Position numbers and translations under genes: made by a program. DNA of 64,000 nucleotides, taken from positions 1 to 64,000 of the forward strand of contig MSXO01000005.1 of NCBI GenBank assembly GCA_002083615.1, read 5' to 3'. Every line of letters starts with the position of its first letter. Position 1 is the first letter of the stretch. The notes below the pieces were generated by a model. It did no database searches. It was not told the DNA's origin and saw only the letters and a program-made list of their open reading frames with translations. The stretch comes from Proteobacteria bacterium ST_bin11. Lineage in GTDB: Bacteria > Pseudomonadota > Gammaproteobacteria > Methylococcales > Methylomonadaceae. Shown piece after piece: positions 26,866 through 35,971 of this stretch.

Positions 26866-27372
26866 ATGAATGACATATACCAATTCTCGGCCACTAGCCT
26901 TACTGGCGAAACCGTTGCTTTAGAAGATTATCGCGGCAAAGTATTGCTGGTAGTGAATACAGCGAGTCAATGCGGTTTCACGCCGCAATTCCGTGGATTG
27001 GAAGCGCTATATCAGACTTATAAGAGCAGAGGCTTGGTGATTTTGGGATTTCCGTGCAATCAGTTTGGTCAGCAGGAATCGGGTAACAGCCAAGAAATAG
27101 CGAGTTTTTGCGAAGTGAATTACGGCGTGAGTTTCCCGATGTTCGAGAAAATCGATGTCAATGGCAACCACGCACATCCGCTTTTTGAGCATTTGAAAAC
27201 AGCTGCACCAGGTATTCTGGGTTTTAACGCAATTAAATGGAATTTCAGCAAATTTCTGGTTGGCAGAGATGGCAAGGTTTTCAAACGTTATGCACCGATA
27301 GACACGCCGTCAGGCATCAGCAAAGATATCGAGCGATTGCTTGTTTCGAGCGATGCGCCTATCAAGGCATAG
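26866..27372 (+). CDS. Glutathione peroxidase (Cys type)
   Basis: 168-aa cytoplasmic thiol peroxidase (BtuE/GPx family) reducing hydroperoxides. Active-site C36 is in NTASQCGFT, Gln about 66 in FPCNQFGQQE, and Trp in KWNFSKFLV, so the catalytic tetrad is present with Cys in place of selenocysteine. No signal peptide. Start at 26866 chosen for family length; an in-frame ATG at 26830 lacks support. Its 3' end overlaps the convergent FlgT-like gene by 11 bp. Bacterial enzymes of this type often use thioredoxin instead of glutathione. Confidence 0.93.
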   Translation: MNDIYQFSATSLTGETVALEDYRGKVLLVVNTASQCGFTPQFRGLEALYQTYKSRGLVILGFPCNQFGQQESGNSQEIASFCEVNYGVSFPMFEKIDVNGNHAHPLFEHLKTAAPGILGFNAIKWNFSKFLVGRDGKVFKRYAPIDTPSGISKDIERLLVSSDAPIKA

Positions 27373-28543
27373 CAAAACTTTTCACCCAGTCGCCCGGTCT
27401 TACCGCTCCACTAACAGCCGTTGAATCCAAAGCGCCCACGGCAGTGGTCGCGCTCACGTCGGTTATGGTCAAGATACCTTGGGACTCACCCAAACCGGCC
27501 CCTGCCGCACCGCCAGCGGACGCAGAATAGACCATCAGTTTGTCACCGACTTTGATTTTGTCCTGCGCGCCTGCGGCAATGACGATCCGATTATTTCCAG
27601 CCTGTATCACCCGGGTGGTAAAAGGATAACAGCCGAACAATTTATGGATGTCTTCACTGGCCTGCTGAATAATCTGCCTGATAGCGTGACCGGCCGATGT
27701 CGAGTTGAAGCGATCGCTACCTACCGTATATCCGCTCGGTAGCGAAACATCGCCAACAATGGAGTCGGTATATCGATGTTGAAACAGCAGCGCACCACTA
27801 AAACCATCGTAAACGTATACATCGATCCCCACACTGCGGCGGGCTACGAAATCCCGGACCATGGATTTTAGATCGGCCAGTGGGCCGCTACCGCGCACAT
27901 ATTCAGTGGACTCCTCCCGAAAATCGCGAATTACCCCAGATAACACAAACTGGGCGTTCTGCTGCCTGGCTATATTCACAATTACCGATTCGGCTGTACC
28001 CTCGGCAAAGCGAATCTCCGGCGCCATATCCGGTCGAGAGTAAAGAGAGGTGTTGGTTAGATTGCGACCGATAAAATCCCCGGTCTCCATTAACTGATTA
28101 TTTATTTCTCTGGGGATGCCGCTGTATAAATCCTGGCTTTCGGTTCCGCTAATTTGATCGGTATTCATGATCGGAAAGCCAGTAGCGACGATTTTCTTCC
28201 GGTACGGCGAACCGCATCGCTGCTTATCGGACAACACAGCCAGCACTTGCACATGATATTGCTCGGCATCTTGCCATTCGTCGACCACTTTGATATCGCT
28301 AACCAACATCGCCGAATTATTGGTACGTTTAAGTTGCAGTGATGCATTCGTCACTGCCGCATCAATAGCCGCACGGCGGGCTTCTTCGATACCGCCGCCG
28401 ACAATTGGCGCGCTACCTAGCACGCTAACCTGCTGACCGGACTCGGCAACGCCATTCTCATCGCCGCGCCGCTTCGTATTGCCGCTGGTGCATGCAGCCA
28501 GCATGGCAATCAGTAGCACTGTTAACAAGTTTCTATAAGGCAC
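27362..28543 (-). CDS. flgT: Flagellar assembly protein FlgT-like
   Basis: 393-aa lipoprotein-like exported protein (signal with lipobox LAAC at about 15-18). Domain order matches FlgT: an N-terminal domain with ARRAAIDAAVTNASLQL, a middle domain (FVLSGVIRDFREES, IDVYVYDGFSG) and a C-terminal SH3-like domain (AAGAQDKIKVGDKLMVYS, RPGDWVKSF). In Vibrio FlgT builds the H ring around the basal body of polar sodium-driven flagella. Overlaps flgP by 11 bp, so the pair is translationally coupled. No other flagellar gene is present in the window. Confidence 0.85.
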   Translation of the reverse strand: MPYRNLLTVLLIAMLAACTSGNTKRRGDENGVAESGQQVSVLGSAPIVGGGIEEARRAAIDAAVTNASLQLKRTNNSAMLVSDIKVVDEWQDAEQYHVQVLAVLSDKQRCGSPYRKKIVATGFPIMNTDQISGTESQDLYSGIPREINNQLMETGDFIGRNLTNTSLYSRPDMAPEIRFAEGTAESVIVNIARQQNAQFVLSGVIRDFREESTEYVRGSGPLADLKSMVRDFVARRSVGIDVYVYDGFSGALLFQHRYTDSIVGDVSLPSGYTVGSDRFNSTSAGHAIRQIIQQASEDIHKLFGCYPFTTRVIQAGNNRIVIAAGAQDKIKVGDKLMVYSASAGGAAGAGLGESQGILTITDVSATTAVGALDSTAVSGAVRPGDWVKSFAMP

Positions 28544-29222
28544 TATAAAATCCGTTGATCAACAAATACTGAAATATCGTTCGTAAACCGGTATTCGCAA
28601 TCCATTCCACATCATAAATACCGGCACCCAGCAAGGTATCGTCCACCCCGCTGGGCCGCTTAGAAAAGCCTGCCACATAAAACTGATCGCTGCAATCCCG
28701 AGCACCGCAGGCCAGATTGGCGGAAGTCACCGTGGCGGCTTTGTAGCCCAACCGCGTAAACGCCAGTTTGTTATCTTCCTGCAGGCACTGACCGGCCAGC
28801 GCGGTATCGCCAGACATACATTGATAAAAACGCGGGCTAAGACGCAATTCCAGAGTCGTTTTTAAACTGTCTCTGACAGTCCGATAATCGGCGGCGCGCG
28901 CTTCGCGTAAGTAACTATCCAGATAAACCCGGTAGACCTCGTCGCGCATCACTTGGGCGCCGACCGTAGTGTGATTAGCCAATTTTTCTTGATACAACAA
29001 ATCCGCCAAGCCGCGATAGGCATCCAGTTTTGCGGTTTGTTGCGCCTGTAACCAGCGTTGATTGACCGCCAGCTTGCCGCTATCGTCGAAACGGCTATAC
29101 CCGCTGGCTTTCAAGGTTTTTCCGGCGACCGGCGGCACTCCAGTGTTTTTGCTGCCAACGGTTGCACATCCCGTTAAGGTTATGGCTGTCAACAGCCAGC
29201 AAATTGATTTAAGCATTTTCAT
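28533..29222 (-). CDS. flgP: FlgP-like (LPP20-family) outer-membrane lipoprotein
   Basis: 229-aa lipoprotein with lipobox LTGC (Cys about 19). It carries the LPP20/FlgP pattern of a swapped beta-alpha domain: KLAVNQRWLQAQQTAKLDAYRGLADLLY, then VYLDSYLREARAADYRTVRDSLKTTLELRL. FlgP is an outer-membrane component of flagellar rings or basal discs in Vibrio and Campylobacter. The C-terminal part (CGARDCSDQFYVAGFSKRPS) is longer than the minimal family and has Cys pairs that may be disulfides. GGAGG ribosome-binding site about 7 nt before the ATG at 29222 (a second ATG two codons on). Confidence 0.8.
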   Translation of the reverse strand: MKMLKSICWLLTAITLTGCATVGSKNTGVPPVAGKTLKASGYSRFDDSGKLAVNQRWLQAQQTAKLDAYRGLADLLYQEKLANHTTVGAQVMRDEVYRVYLDSYLREARAADYRTVRDSLKTTLELRLSPRFYQCMSGDTALAGQCLQEDNKLAFTRLGYKAATVTSANLACGARDCSDQFYVAGFSKRPSGVDDTLLGAGIYDVEWIANTGLRTIFQYLLINGFYSAL

Positions 29223-29336
29223 GACCCCTCCTCCTATTCGCTTAAGTCATCGACTAACTCGGCTTTTTCTTGAGGGCGGATAACAAAATCTGGCGGTGAT
29301 CCGCGCGAAATTTCTTTCGGCAAGTCGCTGAATTGA

Positions 29337-29678
29337 CTAAATATGCGTCTTGTCGCCTGCCACCGACCAAAGCTTTTCCAACTGATACAACTCGCGGGCC
29401 TGGCCGGTCATTACATGCACAATCACATCGCCCAAATCTAACAGTATCCAGTCAGAACTTTGATCGCCTTCCAATCCCAAGGGCTGCTGGCCCTGCTCCT
29501 TGACCTTCTCCATCACATAATCGCACAGCGATTTGGCATGCCGAGACGAAGTACCGGTGGCGATAACCATGTAATCGGTAATACTGGTTTTGCCGCGCAC
29601 ATCGATAGTCTTGATGTTAAGGCCTTTGCGGTCGTCGAGCTCAGTTTCGACCAGCTTAAGTAGTGCTTCTGTTTGCAT
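29337..29678 (-). CDS. rsfS: Ribosomal silencing factor RsfS
   Basis: 113-aa RsfS binds L14 (uL14) of the large ribosomal subunit and blocks joining with the small one in stationary phase or starvation. Sequence shows LVETELDDRKGLNIKTIDVRG, DYMVIATGTSSRHA and SSDWILLDLGDVIVHVM, all family hallmarks. It lies 0 bp after nadD in the common proA-nadD-rsfS order. A 92-bp spacer to the FlgP start follows. Confidence 0.95.
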   Translation of the reverse strand: MQTEALLKLVETELDDRKGLNIKTIDVRGKTSITDYMVIATGTSSRHAKSLCDYVMEKVKEQGQQPLGLEGDQSSDWILLDLGDVIVHVMTGQARELYQLEKLWSVAGDKTHI

Positions 29679-30320
29679 TCAATTTCCTGTGTGATGAATG
29701 GGGGGTTGATATAAGCCATGCCGGCGAATCAAGTCGATGACGCGATCCGGCAGTAAAAATTGGGGATCGCGTCCGGCTGCGACCAATTCGCGGATAGCAG
29801 TGGCGGAAATCGCCAACGCGGTGACTGCCTGGAAAGTGAGTAATCCTGCCTGTTGCTGACTCAATTGACGCCGATCGTTGGCTATTCGCGACTCTAAAAA
29901 CGCCGATAGTTCCAATCTGGCATAGCCGGGCCGGGTTATCACCACGATGTGCGCATAATCGAACAAGCGTTGCCACTGATGCCAACGCTCCAAGCCGGCA
30001 AAGGCATCGGCGCCGATAAACAGCAACAGCGGTGTATTGGCTATTTCATTACGCAAGGAATGCAGCGTATCAACCATATAAGATGGCCCCGCCCTATCCA
30101 ACTCGCGTCTATCCACGCTAAAGCCGTGAGAATCTGCGACAGCCGCTTCCAGCATTTGCAAGCGTAAGTGTGCCGGTACTTCGGGTTCGTCACGGTGCGC
30201 CGGCAGCCGACACGGAATCAAACGCAACTGCTCAAGCTCGAACAGTTCCTTAACTTCCAGCGCGGTCCGTAAATGGCCGTAATGGACCGGATTAAACGTT
30301 CCGCCGTATACCCCGATCAT
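29679..30320 (-). CDS. nadD: Nicotinate-nucleotide adenylyltransferase
   Basis: NadD joins nicotinate mononucleotide and ATP to deamido-NAD, the penultimate step of NAD synthesis. 213 aa, with the nucleotidyltransferase motif GGTFNPVHYGHLR (about 6-18), the ISATAIRELVAAGRD segment (SxxxxR of the family) and VIDLIRRHGLY at the end. Its ATG overlaps the proA stop by 1 bp (TAATG), so it is translationally coupled with proA. Confidence 0.96.
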   Translation of the reverse strand: MIGVYGGTFNPVHYGHLRTALEVKELFELEQLRLIPCRLPAHRDEPEVPAHLRLQMLEAAVADSHGFSVDRRELDRAGPSYMVDTLHSLRNEIANTPLLLFIGADAFAGLERWHQWQRLFDYAHIVVITRPGYARLELSAFLESRIANDRRQLSQQQAGLLTFQAVTALAISATAIRELVAAGRDPQFLLPDRVIDLIRRHGLYQPPIHHTGN

Positions 30321-31576
30321 TACTGGCGGATATGCCCGTCGCCCAACACGATATATTTCAGCGAGGTCAAACCATGCAACCCCACCGGCCCGCGCGCGTG
30401 TAGTTTGTCGGTACTAATGCCAATCTCCGCGCCCAGTCCGTATTCAAAACCGTCGGCAAAACGGGTGGAGGCATTAACCATTACCGAGCTGGAATCCACC
30501 TCGCGCAAAAAGCGCCGCGCCAAGCTGTAATCTTCAGTCACTATGGCATCGGTATGGGCTGAGCCATAGGTGTTGATGTGCGCTATCGCTTCGTCAATAT
30601 CCGCAACGATCTTGATAGCCAAAATCGGCGCCAGATATTCGGTATGCCAATCTGCTTCGGTGGCGCGCACGGCGGTTTTGATCAAGGAGCAGGTTTTCAA
30701 ACACCCGCGCAATTCCACGTTTTTCGCTGCGTATTGCTCCGCCAAAATCGGCAATACCGTCGCGGCAATACTTTCGGCTACCAAAAGGGTTTCCATTGCA
30801 TTGCACACGCCATAGCGATGGGTTTTGGCGTTCATTGCAATCGCCACCGCTTTGTCGATGTCCGCCTTGTCGTCGATATAGACATGACAAATACCGTCCA
30901 GATGTTTAATGACCGGTATAGTCGCTTCGCCGCTGATGCGTTCGATCAGGCTTTTGCCGCCGCGCGGCACGATCACATCGACATACTCTTTCATGGTAAT
31001 CAACTCGCCGACCGCAGCCCGATCGGTGGTTTCCACCACTTGCACCGCTTCTTGCGGCAAACCCGCTTCGGCCAAACCGCTGGCGATGCAAACCGCAATG
31101 GCCCGGTTGGAATGAATAGACTCGGAACCGCCGCGCAAAATACAGGCATTTCCCGATTTCAAGCACAAAGCCGCCGCATCGACGGTCACATTAGGCCGCG
31201 ATTCGTAGATAATCCCGATCACGCCCAAAGGCACCCGCATTTGTCCAACCTGAATCCCACTGGGCTGGTAATTAAGATTACTGATTTCGCCAACCGGATC
31301 GGGCAGCGCGGCAACCTGTTTCAGACCTTCGATCATCGCCTGAATGCGTACTGGCGTCAGTTCCAGACGATCTAAAGATGCCGCATCCATGCCATTCTGC
31401 TTGCCGGCTTCTAGGTCTTGCCGGTTCTCGCTGGCGATCTCAGCACTGCCGGCGGCAATCGCCTCGGCAATTTTCATTAACGCGTTGTTTTTTCGCACGC
31501 TCTCGGCCTTGCTGATCTCACGGCCGGCCACTTTGGCCTGTTGCCCCAATTGCTGCATGTACTGTTTAACGTCCAC
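30320..31576 (-). CDS. proA: Gamma-glutamyl phosphate reductase
   Basis: ProA reduces gamma-glutamyl phosphate with NADPH to glutamate semialdehyde, in proline synthesis. The 418-aa protein has the ALDH-type fold with KSGNACILRGG, VIVPRGGKSLIERI, the catalytic Cys in HRYGVCNAMETLL and EIGISTDKLHARGPVGL near the end. The start codon appears to be GTG at 31576; an ATG six codons later is the alternative. Upstream is an extended -10 promoter. First gene of proA-nadD-rsfS. Confidence 0.96.
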   Translation of the reverse strand: MDVKQYMQQLGQQAKVAGREISKAESVRKNNALMKIAEAIAAGSAEIASENRQDLEAGKQNGMDAASLDRLELTPVRIQAMIEGLKQVAALPDPVGEISNLNYQPSGIQVGQMRVPLGVIGIIYESRPNVTVDAAALCLKSGNACILRGGSESIHSNRAIAVCIASGLAEAGLPQEAVQVVETTDRAAVGELITMKEYVDVIVPRGGKSLIERISGEATIPVIKHLDGICHVYIDDKADIDKAVAIAMNAKTHRYGVCNAMETLLVAESIAATVLPILAEQYAAKNVELRGCLKTCSLIKTAVRATEADWHTEYLAPILAIKIVADIDEAIAHINTYGSAHTDAIVTEDYSLARRFLREVDSSSVMVNASTRFADGFEYGLGAEIGISTDKLHARGPVGLHGLTSLKYIVLGDGHIRQ

Positions 31577-31608
31577 AATTATCGACCCGATGAATTGGAA
31601 AAGGCGAC

Positions 31609-31617
31609 ATTATAGCA
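31609..31617 (-). promoter_or_regulatory. Extended -10 promoter for proA-nadD-rsfS
   Basis: On the minus strand TGCTATAAT, an extended -10 (TGnTATAAT) with a perfect hexamer, about 33 nt above the GTG start. No good -35 was found, which extended -10 promoters tolerate. Confidence 0.55.
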
Positions 31618-31806
31618 AGCCGGGCCAATCTAGTTGGTTTGGCGCATGGTATGCTCTACGCTCCGCGCCAGGCTTGGCATGCTGCCGGCAAACGGGCAGT
31701 CAAGTCGACGCTACAGCAAATAGCTAGTGCTGCCTAAACTGAACAAATCGGCTTACTAGACTTTTCGGACAAGCCACCGAGGCTTGCCTTTCACCATTGG
31801 AGATTC

Positions 31807-33024
31807 ATGCGTTTTTTAGGCACTACAAATCCGGCTTTTCTAAAATTATTGATCTTTCGGGTACTGATCGTCCTGGCTTATCAAATCGTGGCGATTGTGG
31901 TGGGTTGGCATATTTACGAGTTGACCCGCGATCCACTGGCCTTGGGCCTAATCGGCCTGGCAGAAGTGATCCCGTATTTTTGCAGCGCCCTGTTCGCCGG
32001 GTATGCCGTCGATCATTACTCGCGACGCTGGTTTGCGATTTCCGCGTGTTTGCTGCTATGCCTCAATTCTTTGACCTTGACCGCAATCGCCGCCGGCTGG
32101 ATTCCCGACGATCCGGTGTGGCTGATTTACGCTTCCATAGCCGTCACCGGCCTGGCGCGGGCCTTTATCGGTCCATCCTACAGTGCTCTGTTCGCCATGG
32201 TGCTGCAACGCGAACAATATGCGCGGGCAGCCGGCCTGGGTAGCTCGGTGTTTCAATTCGCCCTGGTGGCAGGGCCGGCACTTGGCGGGCTGCTGGTCGG
32301 CTGGGCCGGCAAGACCGTGGCTTACGGCACCTCTGGCGGCTTGTGCGTCCTGGCGGCGCTGGCATTATTGTCTTTGCGTATCAAGCAGCCACCCGCCGCA
32401 GAAAGTGCCCCGATTTTTACCAGCATCGCCGAAGGTTTAAGCTTTGTATTCAACAATCAAATTATTCTCGGCGCGCAAGCTCTGGATATGTTTGCCGTGT
32501 TGTTTGGCGGCGCGGTGGCCATGTTACCGGCCTTCATTCACGACATATTTCATTGCGGTCCGGAAGGACTGGGCATTTTACGCGCCGCCCCAGCCGTCGG
32601 CGCCATCTTTACCGGTTTATTCTTGGCCAGGCATCCACTTAACAAGCACGCAGGACGCTGGTTACTAGTTGCTGTGGCGGGATTTGGTTTATGCATGATC
32701 GGCTTTGCGCTTTCCACCCATTTCTGGGTTGCCGGCTTGGTCTTGCTGCTTTCAGGGGTTTGCGACGGAGTATCGGTGGTCATGCGCACGACCATCATGC
32801 AGTTGGCCACACCCGATACCATGCGTGGAAGAGTGGCGGCCATCAACGGCATCTTCATTGGCTCGTCTAACGAACTCGGGGCGTTCGAGTCTGGGGTTGC
32901 GGCTCGCTTGATGGGTTTAGTGCCGTCGGTACTGTTCGGCGGCGGCATGACGCTTTTGGTGGTCGCGATAACCGCCCGGTTCGCGCCCAAATTGCGCAGA
33001 CTGGAACTTGATCAGCTCAAGTAA
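31807..33024 (+). CDS. MFS transporter (EntS/MFS_3-like exporter)
   Basis: 405-aa inner-membrane protein with about 12 helices. The motif A region reads LFAGYAVDHYSRRW (GYxxDxxxRR), and motif C-like Gly-rich GPALGG lies in helix 5, typical of proton-driven drug or siderophore exporters. A gap at about 195-215 (RIKQPPAAESAPIF) is the central loop. It resembles EntS-like members of the MFS_3 group; substrate unknown. GGAG lies 5 nt before the ATG. The gene stands alone, divergent from proA. Confidence 0.88.
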   Translation: MRFLGTTNPAFLKLLIFRVLIVLAYQIVAIVVGWHIYELTRDPLALGLIGLAEVIPYFCSALFAGYAVDHYSRRWFAISACLLLCLNSLTLTAIAAGWIPDDPVWLIYASIAVTGLARAFIGPSYSALFAMVLQREQYARAAGLGSSVFQFALVAGPALGGLLVGWAGKTVAYGTSGGLCVLAALALLSLRIKQPPAAESAPIFTSIAEGLSFVFNNQIILGAQALDMFAVLFGGAVAMLPAFIHDIFHCGPEGLGILRAAPAVGAIFTGLFLARHPLNKHAGRWLLVAVAGFGLCMIGFALSTHFWVAGLVLLLSGVCDGVSVVMRTTIMQLATPDTMRGRVAAINGIFIGSSNELGAFESGVAARLMGLVPSVLFGGGMTLLVVAITARFAPKLRRLELDQLK

Positions 33025-33054
33025 TTTGCGTTTACCAAGCCACGGACTACTGTT

Positions 33055-33198
33055 TTATTCAGACTTTTTTCCGCGCATGACATAAAAACCCGCACCGATG
33101 GTGGCAACCACAAAAACCAACATCAATATCGGATGTTGATAAAACATGTCGAAAAACTCCCCGGTGCTTTGCGATGTCGCTCTGTAATACGGTCCCAT
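33055..33198 (-). CDS. Small membrane protein, 47 aa
   Basis: Read from ATG 33198 with a GGAGG site 4 nt upstream. It starts MGPYYRATSQSTGEFFDM, has one hydrophobic helix (ILMLVFVVATIGAGFYVM) and ends in basic/acidic RGKKSE. Longer upstream frames lack a ribosome-binding site. Unknown function. The gene is convergent with the MFS transporter. Confidence 0.55.
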   Translation of the reverse strand: MGPYYRATSQSTGEFFDMFYQHPILMLVFVVATIGAGFYVMRGKKSE

Positions 33199-33411
33199 AA
33201 TTCCTCCCACACATTTGGCTAGACAAAAAGGTCCAGCCTTTGAGCATGGACGCTTGTGCAAACTTACCTCGGAAATTAGCGTTGTCCAATTTCACGTTAA
33301 TGAATAAGTCGGCAAGTGGCTCGCTAAGTCCTTGGCTGAAATGCTGGTTTAGCCAAAATACCTTAAAAACGTAAATGAAGGAATTAACTAAAATCTCAGA
33401 TCAAGTCGAGA

Positions 33412-33648
33412 CTAATACATTTCATCCCACCGAGCCGCAGCGCCCTTTCTAGCAAGCTCTGACCGTTCCTTTGGCGTGAGCTTTTCGGCTCCCGCCTTCC
33501 CACCCTTTAATCCGCCTTTCTCGCTATCGGCCTTTTTGCTTGTCAACTCACTGTCTGGTTCAGCTTCACCAATAGCTTGCTGAAATACGTCAAAGGCGCA
33601 CTGGGTAAAAATCTTTTCGTGGGGTAGTTTTGTTGGTAATGCCGTCAA
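33412..33648 (-). CDS. Small KGG/histone H1-like protein
   Basis: 78 aa from a TTG start at 33648. The second half contains KGGLKGGKAGAEKLT, PKERSELARKGAAARW, the short basic motif (KGGxxRAxxLTPExRSExARKAAxxRW) found in many small bacterial proteins annotated as histone-like or RNA-binding. The same frame continues upstream without a start for about 27 codons until a stop near 33730, so the real N-terminus is uncertain and the gene may be a remnant of a longer one. Nothing is known of its role. Confidence 0.5.
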   Translation of the reverse strand: MTALPTKLPHEKIFTQCAFDVFQQAIGEAEPDSELTSKKADSEKGGLKGGKAGAEKLTPKERSELARKGAAARWDEMY

Positions 33649-33910
33649 GATAGCATGGCTCCAAATAAAGTTCAGCCAGTCAATATGGCTTACATGACGA
33701 ACGCCCCCAACCGCTCGCCAACTTTTGATTTAGCCCTTTCTGCTTTGCCGCCACACAGGGCGCATATCCTGCCTAACAACCTCGGTTACTAGCATTGAGC
33801 AGAGCATCTTAAAAGCCTGACGGGCTAAATTCCTTCGAACTCGATGAACAAGCTCTAAACCGGGTGATTCAGAGAACGAGGTTTCGATGCTCGTACCCAG
33901 GGAAGCAAGC

Positions 33911-34414
33911 TCAATGACCTGTAACGCCAGTAAGGGCTTCAATTTTATTAATTATGTGCGAAACACCCAAGGGTTGATTATCAATCACCGAAAGACATTT
34001 TTTGTAAGAACGCAGTTGAACACAAACCTTTTTACTATCGATAGCGGGCTCTTTACTAACAGAGGTCGTCACCGTTTGATTATCCTTGAGTACCAGCTTT
34101 TTCTTAACATTAAACGTATCGGAAATTTCAAAAAAATGCACCGCATAGAAATCGTTGAGTATCTCAATCAAGCTATCGTTGGTCACGTTTAATGGTTTCT
34201 TCTCATTATTTTTACTAAAAAAACTATTTCCGTTCCCGTTTAGCGATATATGCTGAATTTCTGCATTTTTGTTATTCGCCGGAGTGGAAACTGTGATCTC
34301 AACTTTCTTAACTGGAAATTGAGTTGGCAATACCGATGAGTAAGGTTTTGCCATAACAGTGTTGTTAAGAAAAACACCTAGAATAGTCGAGAGGAGCAAA
34401 AGTTTAATTTTCAT
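33911..34414 (-). CDS. Exported protein resembling DUF6438
   Basis: 167-aa protein with a signal peptide (LLLLSTILGVFLNNTVMA). The mature part has alternating strands and a helix (DSLIEILNDFYAVHFFEIS) as in the DUF6438-type domain. Two Cys (VCVQLRSYKKC) near 130-140 may form a disulfide in the periplasm. It is AT-rich and has a poor ribosome-binding site. I am not certain of the family. Confidence 0.6.
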   Translation of the reverse strand: MKIKLLLLSTILGVFLNNTVMAKPYSSVLPTQFPVKKVEITVSTPANNKNAEIQHISLNGNGNSFFSKNNEKKPLNVTNDSLIEILNDFYAVHFFEISDTFNVKKKLVLKDNQTVTTSVSKEPAIDSKKVCVQLRSYKKCLSVIDNQPLGVSHIINKIEALTGVTGH

Positions 34415-34870
34415 ATATTATTCTCATTTTTAAAAAAACTGAACTAAAAGAGATTATTGATCTCCATTTGTTAGATAAACCTTTATTTAGAAAATAACAA
34501 TAGGCTCTTTAAGGTTCTAACGCAGACTGGCTGTACCGCGAACCGTTTGACGGCCCCTTGCTGGATTCATAGATGACTGGGAGCCAAAAGGCAGCTCTTG
34601 CATCCCCGCGATCAGCAACAAGTTGGACCGAGCTTGCGTGCTTTACGTTCCCAGCTCGCCAAATTCCACATCGGGATTCACTTCACCGTGATGGCCGATC
34701 AAGCCACAATTGCCAAATCCGAGATGAAATTTGAAGAGGCGTCCAGTTTGGACATTGATTCTCGTAGACTGGACAATGCGGCCCAAAAACTGTTATCCAA
34801 AAATAACAACCAACTATTTTTTAACGCATTTTCTGCTTGAAAAATATTCTACAACCCAAATGGATTCGCT
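34415..34870. other. 456-bp intergenic region, no convincing gene
   Basis: An 80-codon plus-strand frame at 34598-34840 lacks a ribosome-binding site and has no recognisable fold, so it is not called. The region has strong base-composition shifts (AT-rich, then GC-rich near 34530-34700), compatible with remnants. Confidence 0.35.
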
Positions 34871-35230
34871 ATGAAAATGCTTAGCTTTAGTTTTATTTTA
34901 GGATTGATTTTGCTGTATTTCCTGAATGTGGCAATCTTAAAAACCGCCATACTCAGCACCGAATGGAGTATCCATGCCGGCGCACGGTTCTTACTGGGCT
35001 TTTTTGTCATGGGCGTAAGCTATTTCTACGCTAAATCCTTAAGCTTTAAGAGCGCTCTAAAACTGATCGTGGCAATTGTTATATTGGATTATTTATACGA
35101 CTACTATATTGAGGCTTATCGCTTAAACTTCGAAATAATTTTATATGGCATATATATGCTAGCTTGGGGCTCGCTGATGGGCTATCTGGCAGCAGACTAT
35201 TGGCACAAATCGTCAGTAAAGCATTTTTAA
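34871..35230 (+). CDS. Four-helix inner-membrane protein, 119 aa
   Basis: 119 aa, four predicted membrane helices (about 4-22, 36-54, 62-78, 88-108). The loops carry aromatic and acidic residues (ILDYLYDYYIEAY). No family recognised. The upstream spacer (GGATTCGCT before ATG) has a weak GGA ribosome-binding site. It stands alone. It is AT-rich compared with its neighbours. Confidence 0.6.
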   Translation: MKMLSFSFILGLILLYFLNVAILKTAILSTEWSIHAGARFLLGFFVMGVSYFYAKSLSFKSALKLIVAIVILDYLYDYYIEAYRLNFEIILYGIYMLAWGSLMGYLAADYWHKSSVKHF

Positions 35231-35617
35231 TTACCATTAACTCCTAATTGCTATTTAGGGTGCTATTCAACATCACATCGTATATTTCACTGCAATTATC
35301 TTCGGCTTTTATTTATTGGTCGATGTATGTCCGCCTAGCAAAATTAGCATCATGCGACGACATGGATTCCAATGCGTGGTAGCGAAAAACGCCGAAGCCA
35401 CGAACAGAGCCCGCTAGATACATTGTTTGCCAACCTGCATCCCCACGCCATCCCGACAACAAAAAGCAACACCAAACGGCACCCCCCGACCCACCCCTTG
35501 GCGGCGATAAACAATACAGCCTTACGGTAAAACTCTCAAATACCTTGGGCTTTATGAGTAATCTCCAGCGGCACAGGCATCAACGAAAGCGTAGCCAAAT
35601 TCAAATAACAAGCGCAT
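35231..35617. other. 387-bp region without a gene
   Basis: Contains no reading frame with a ribosome-binding site. The last 70 bp may encode the frameshifted N-terminal remnant of the MarR pseudogene that follows (LGF-like residues near 35545). Confidence 0.35.
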
Positions 35618-35821
35618 ATGGGTTTGACGCCGTCCCAGTGGCGGGCGTCTGCGCTTTTGCCAGAAAACGAAAACTGCCGGCAAATTGACCTGGCCGATAT
35701 TCTGAAAATCAAACCGATTACGCTGGTCAATCAATTCGATTTGCTGAAAGCGTCGGGGATGGCAGTGCGTAACAATGAGTTGGGTGACCGGCGCGCTTGT
35801 CGTTTGTCTATTGCCACATGA
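35618..35821 (+). pseudogene. MarR-family regulator remnant
   Basis: The reading frame encodes the characteristic MarR winged-helix core: GLTPSQWRASALLPENENCRQIDLADI, then LKIKPITLVNQFDLLKASG, then NNELGDRRACRLSIAT, all in the order of a MarR domain (shown in short pieces). It then hits a stop right after the wing, so the C-terminal dimer helix is missing. A stop codon lies 12 bp upstream in frame, and the N-terminal helix seems to continue in another frame. It is therefore a degraded MarR gene, next to the OpgC-type gene. An intact MarR gene occurs at 39883. Confidence 0.7.
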
Positions 35822-35971
35822 TCGCAAGCCATTATTGTTGGCGCGACAACTTCGCAGCGCGTCGCTCGCAAATACCAGAATGACGACGTCCTTGAATTTT
35901 TTTTATAATCAGGAAAATTTAATTGTAAGGCTTCATTCACCTAATCGATGTTATTGGACAAAAGGACCTTT

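Noticed and set aside
27361..27380. Overlap of gpx and flgT as a possible annotation error
   Set aside because: Both families reach their normal C-terminal ends in the 11-bp convergent overlap, so it is genuine.
29240..29336. Open minus-strand frame between rsfS and flgP, protein-like (SDLPKEISRGSPPDF)
   Set aside because: No start codon with a ribosome-binding site and too short to judge; it may be a remnant.
33730..33942. 70-codon minus-strand frame ending near 33730
   Set aside because: It overlaps the 3' end of the exported protein gene at 33911, has no ribosome-binding site and no recognisable domain.
34598..34840. 80-codon plus-strand frame
   Set aside because: No ribosome-binding site, no family, composition not protein-like; treated as chance.
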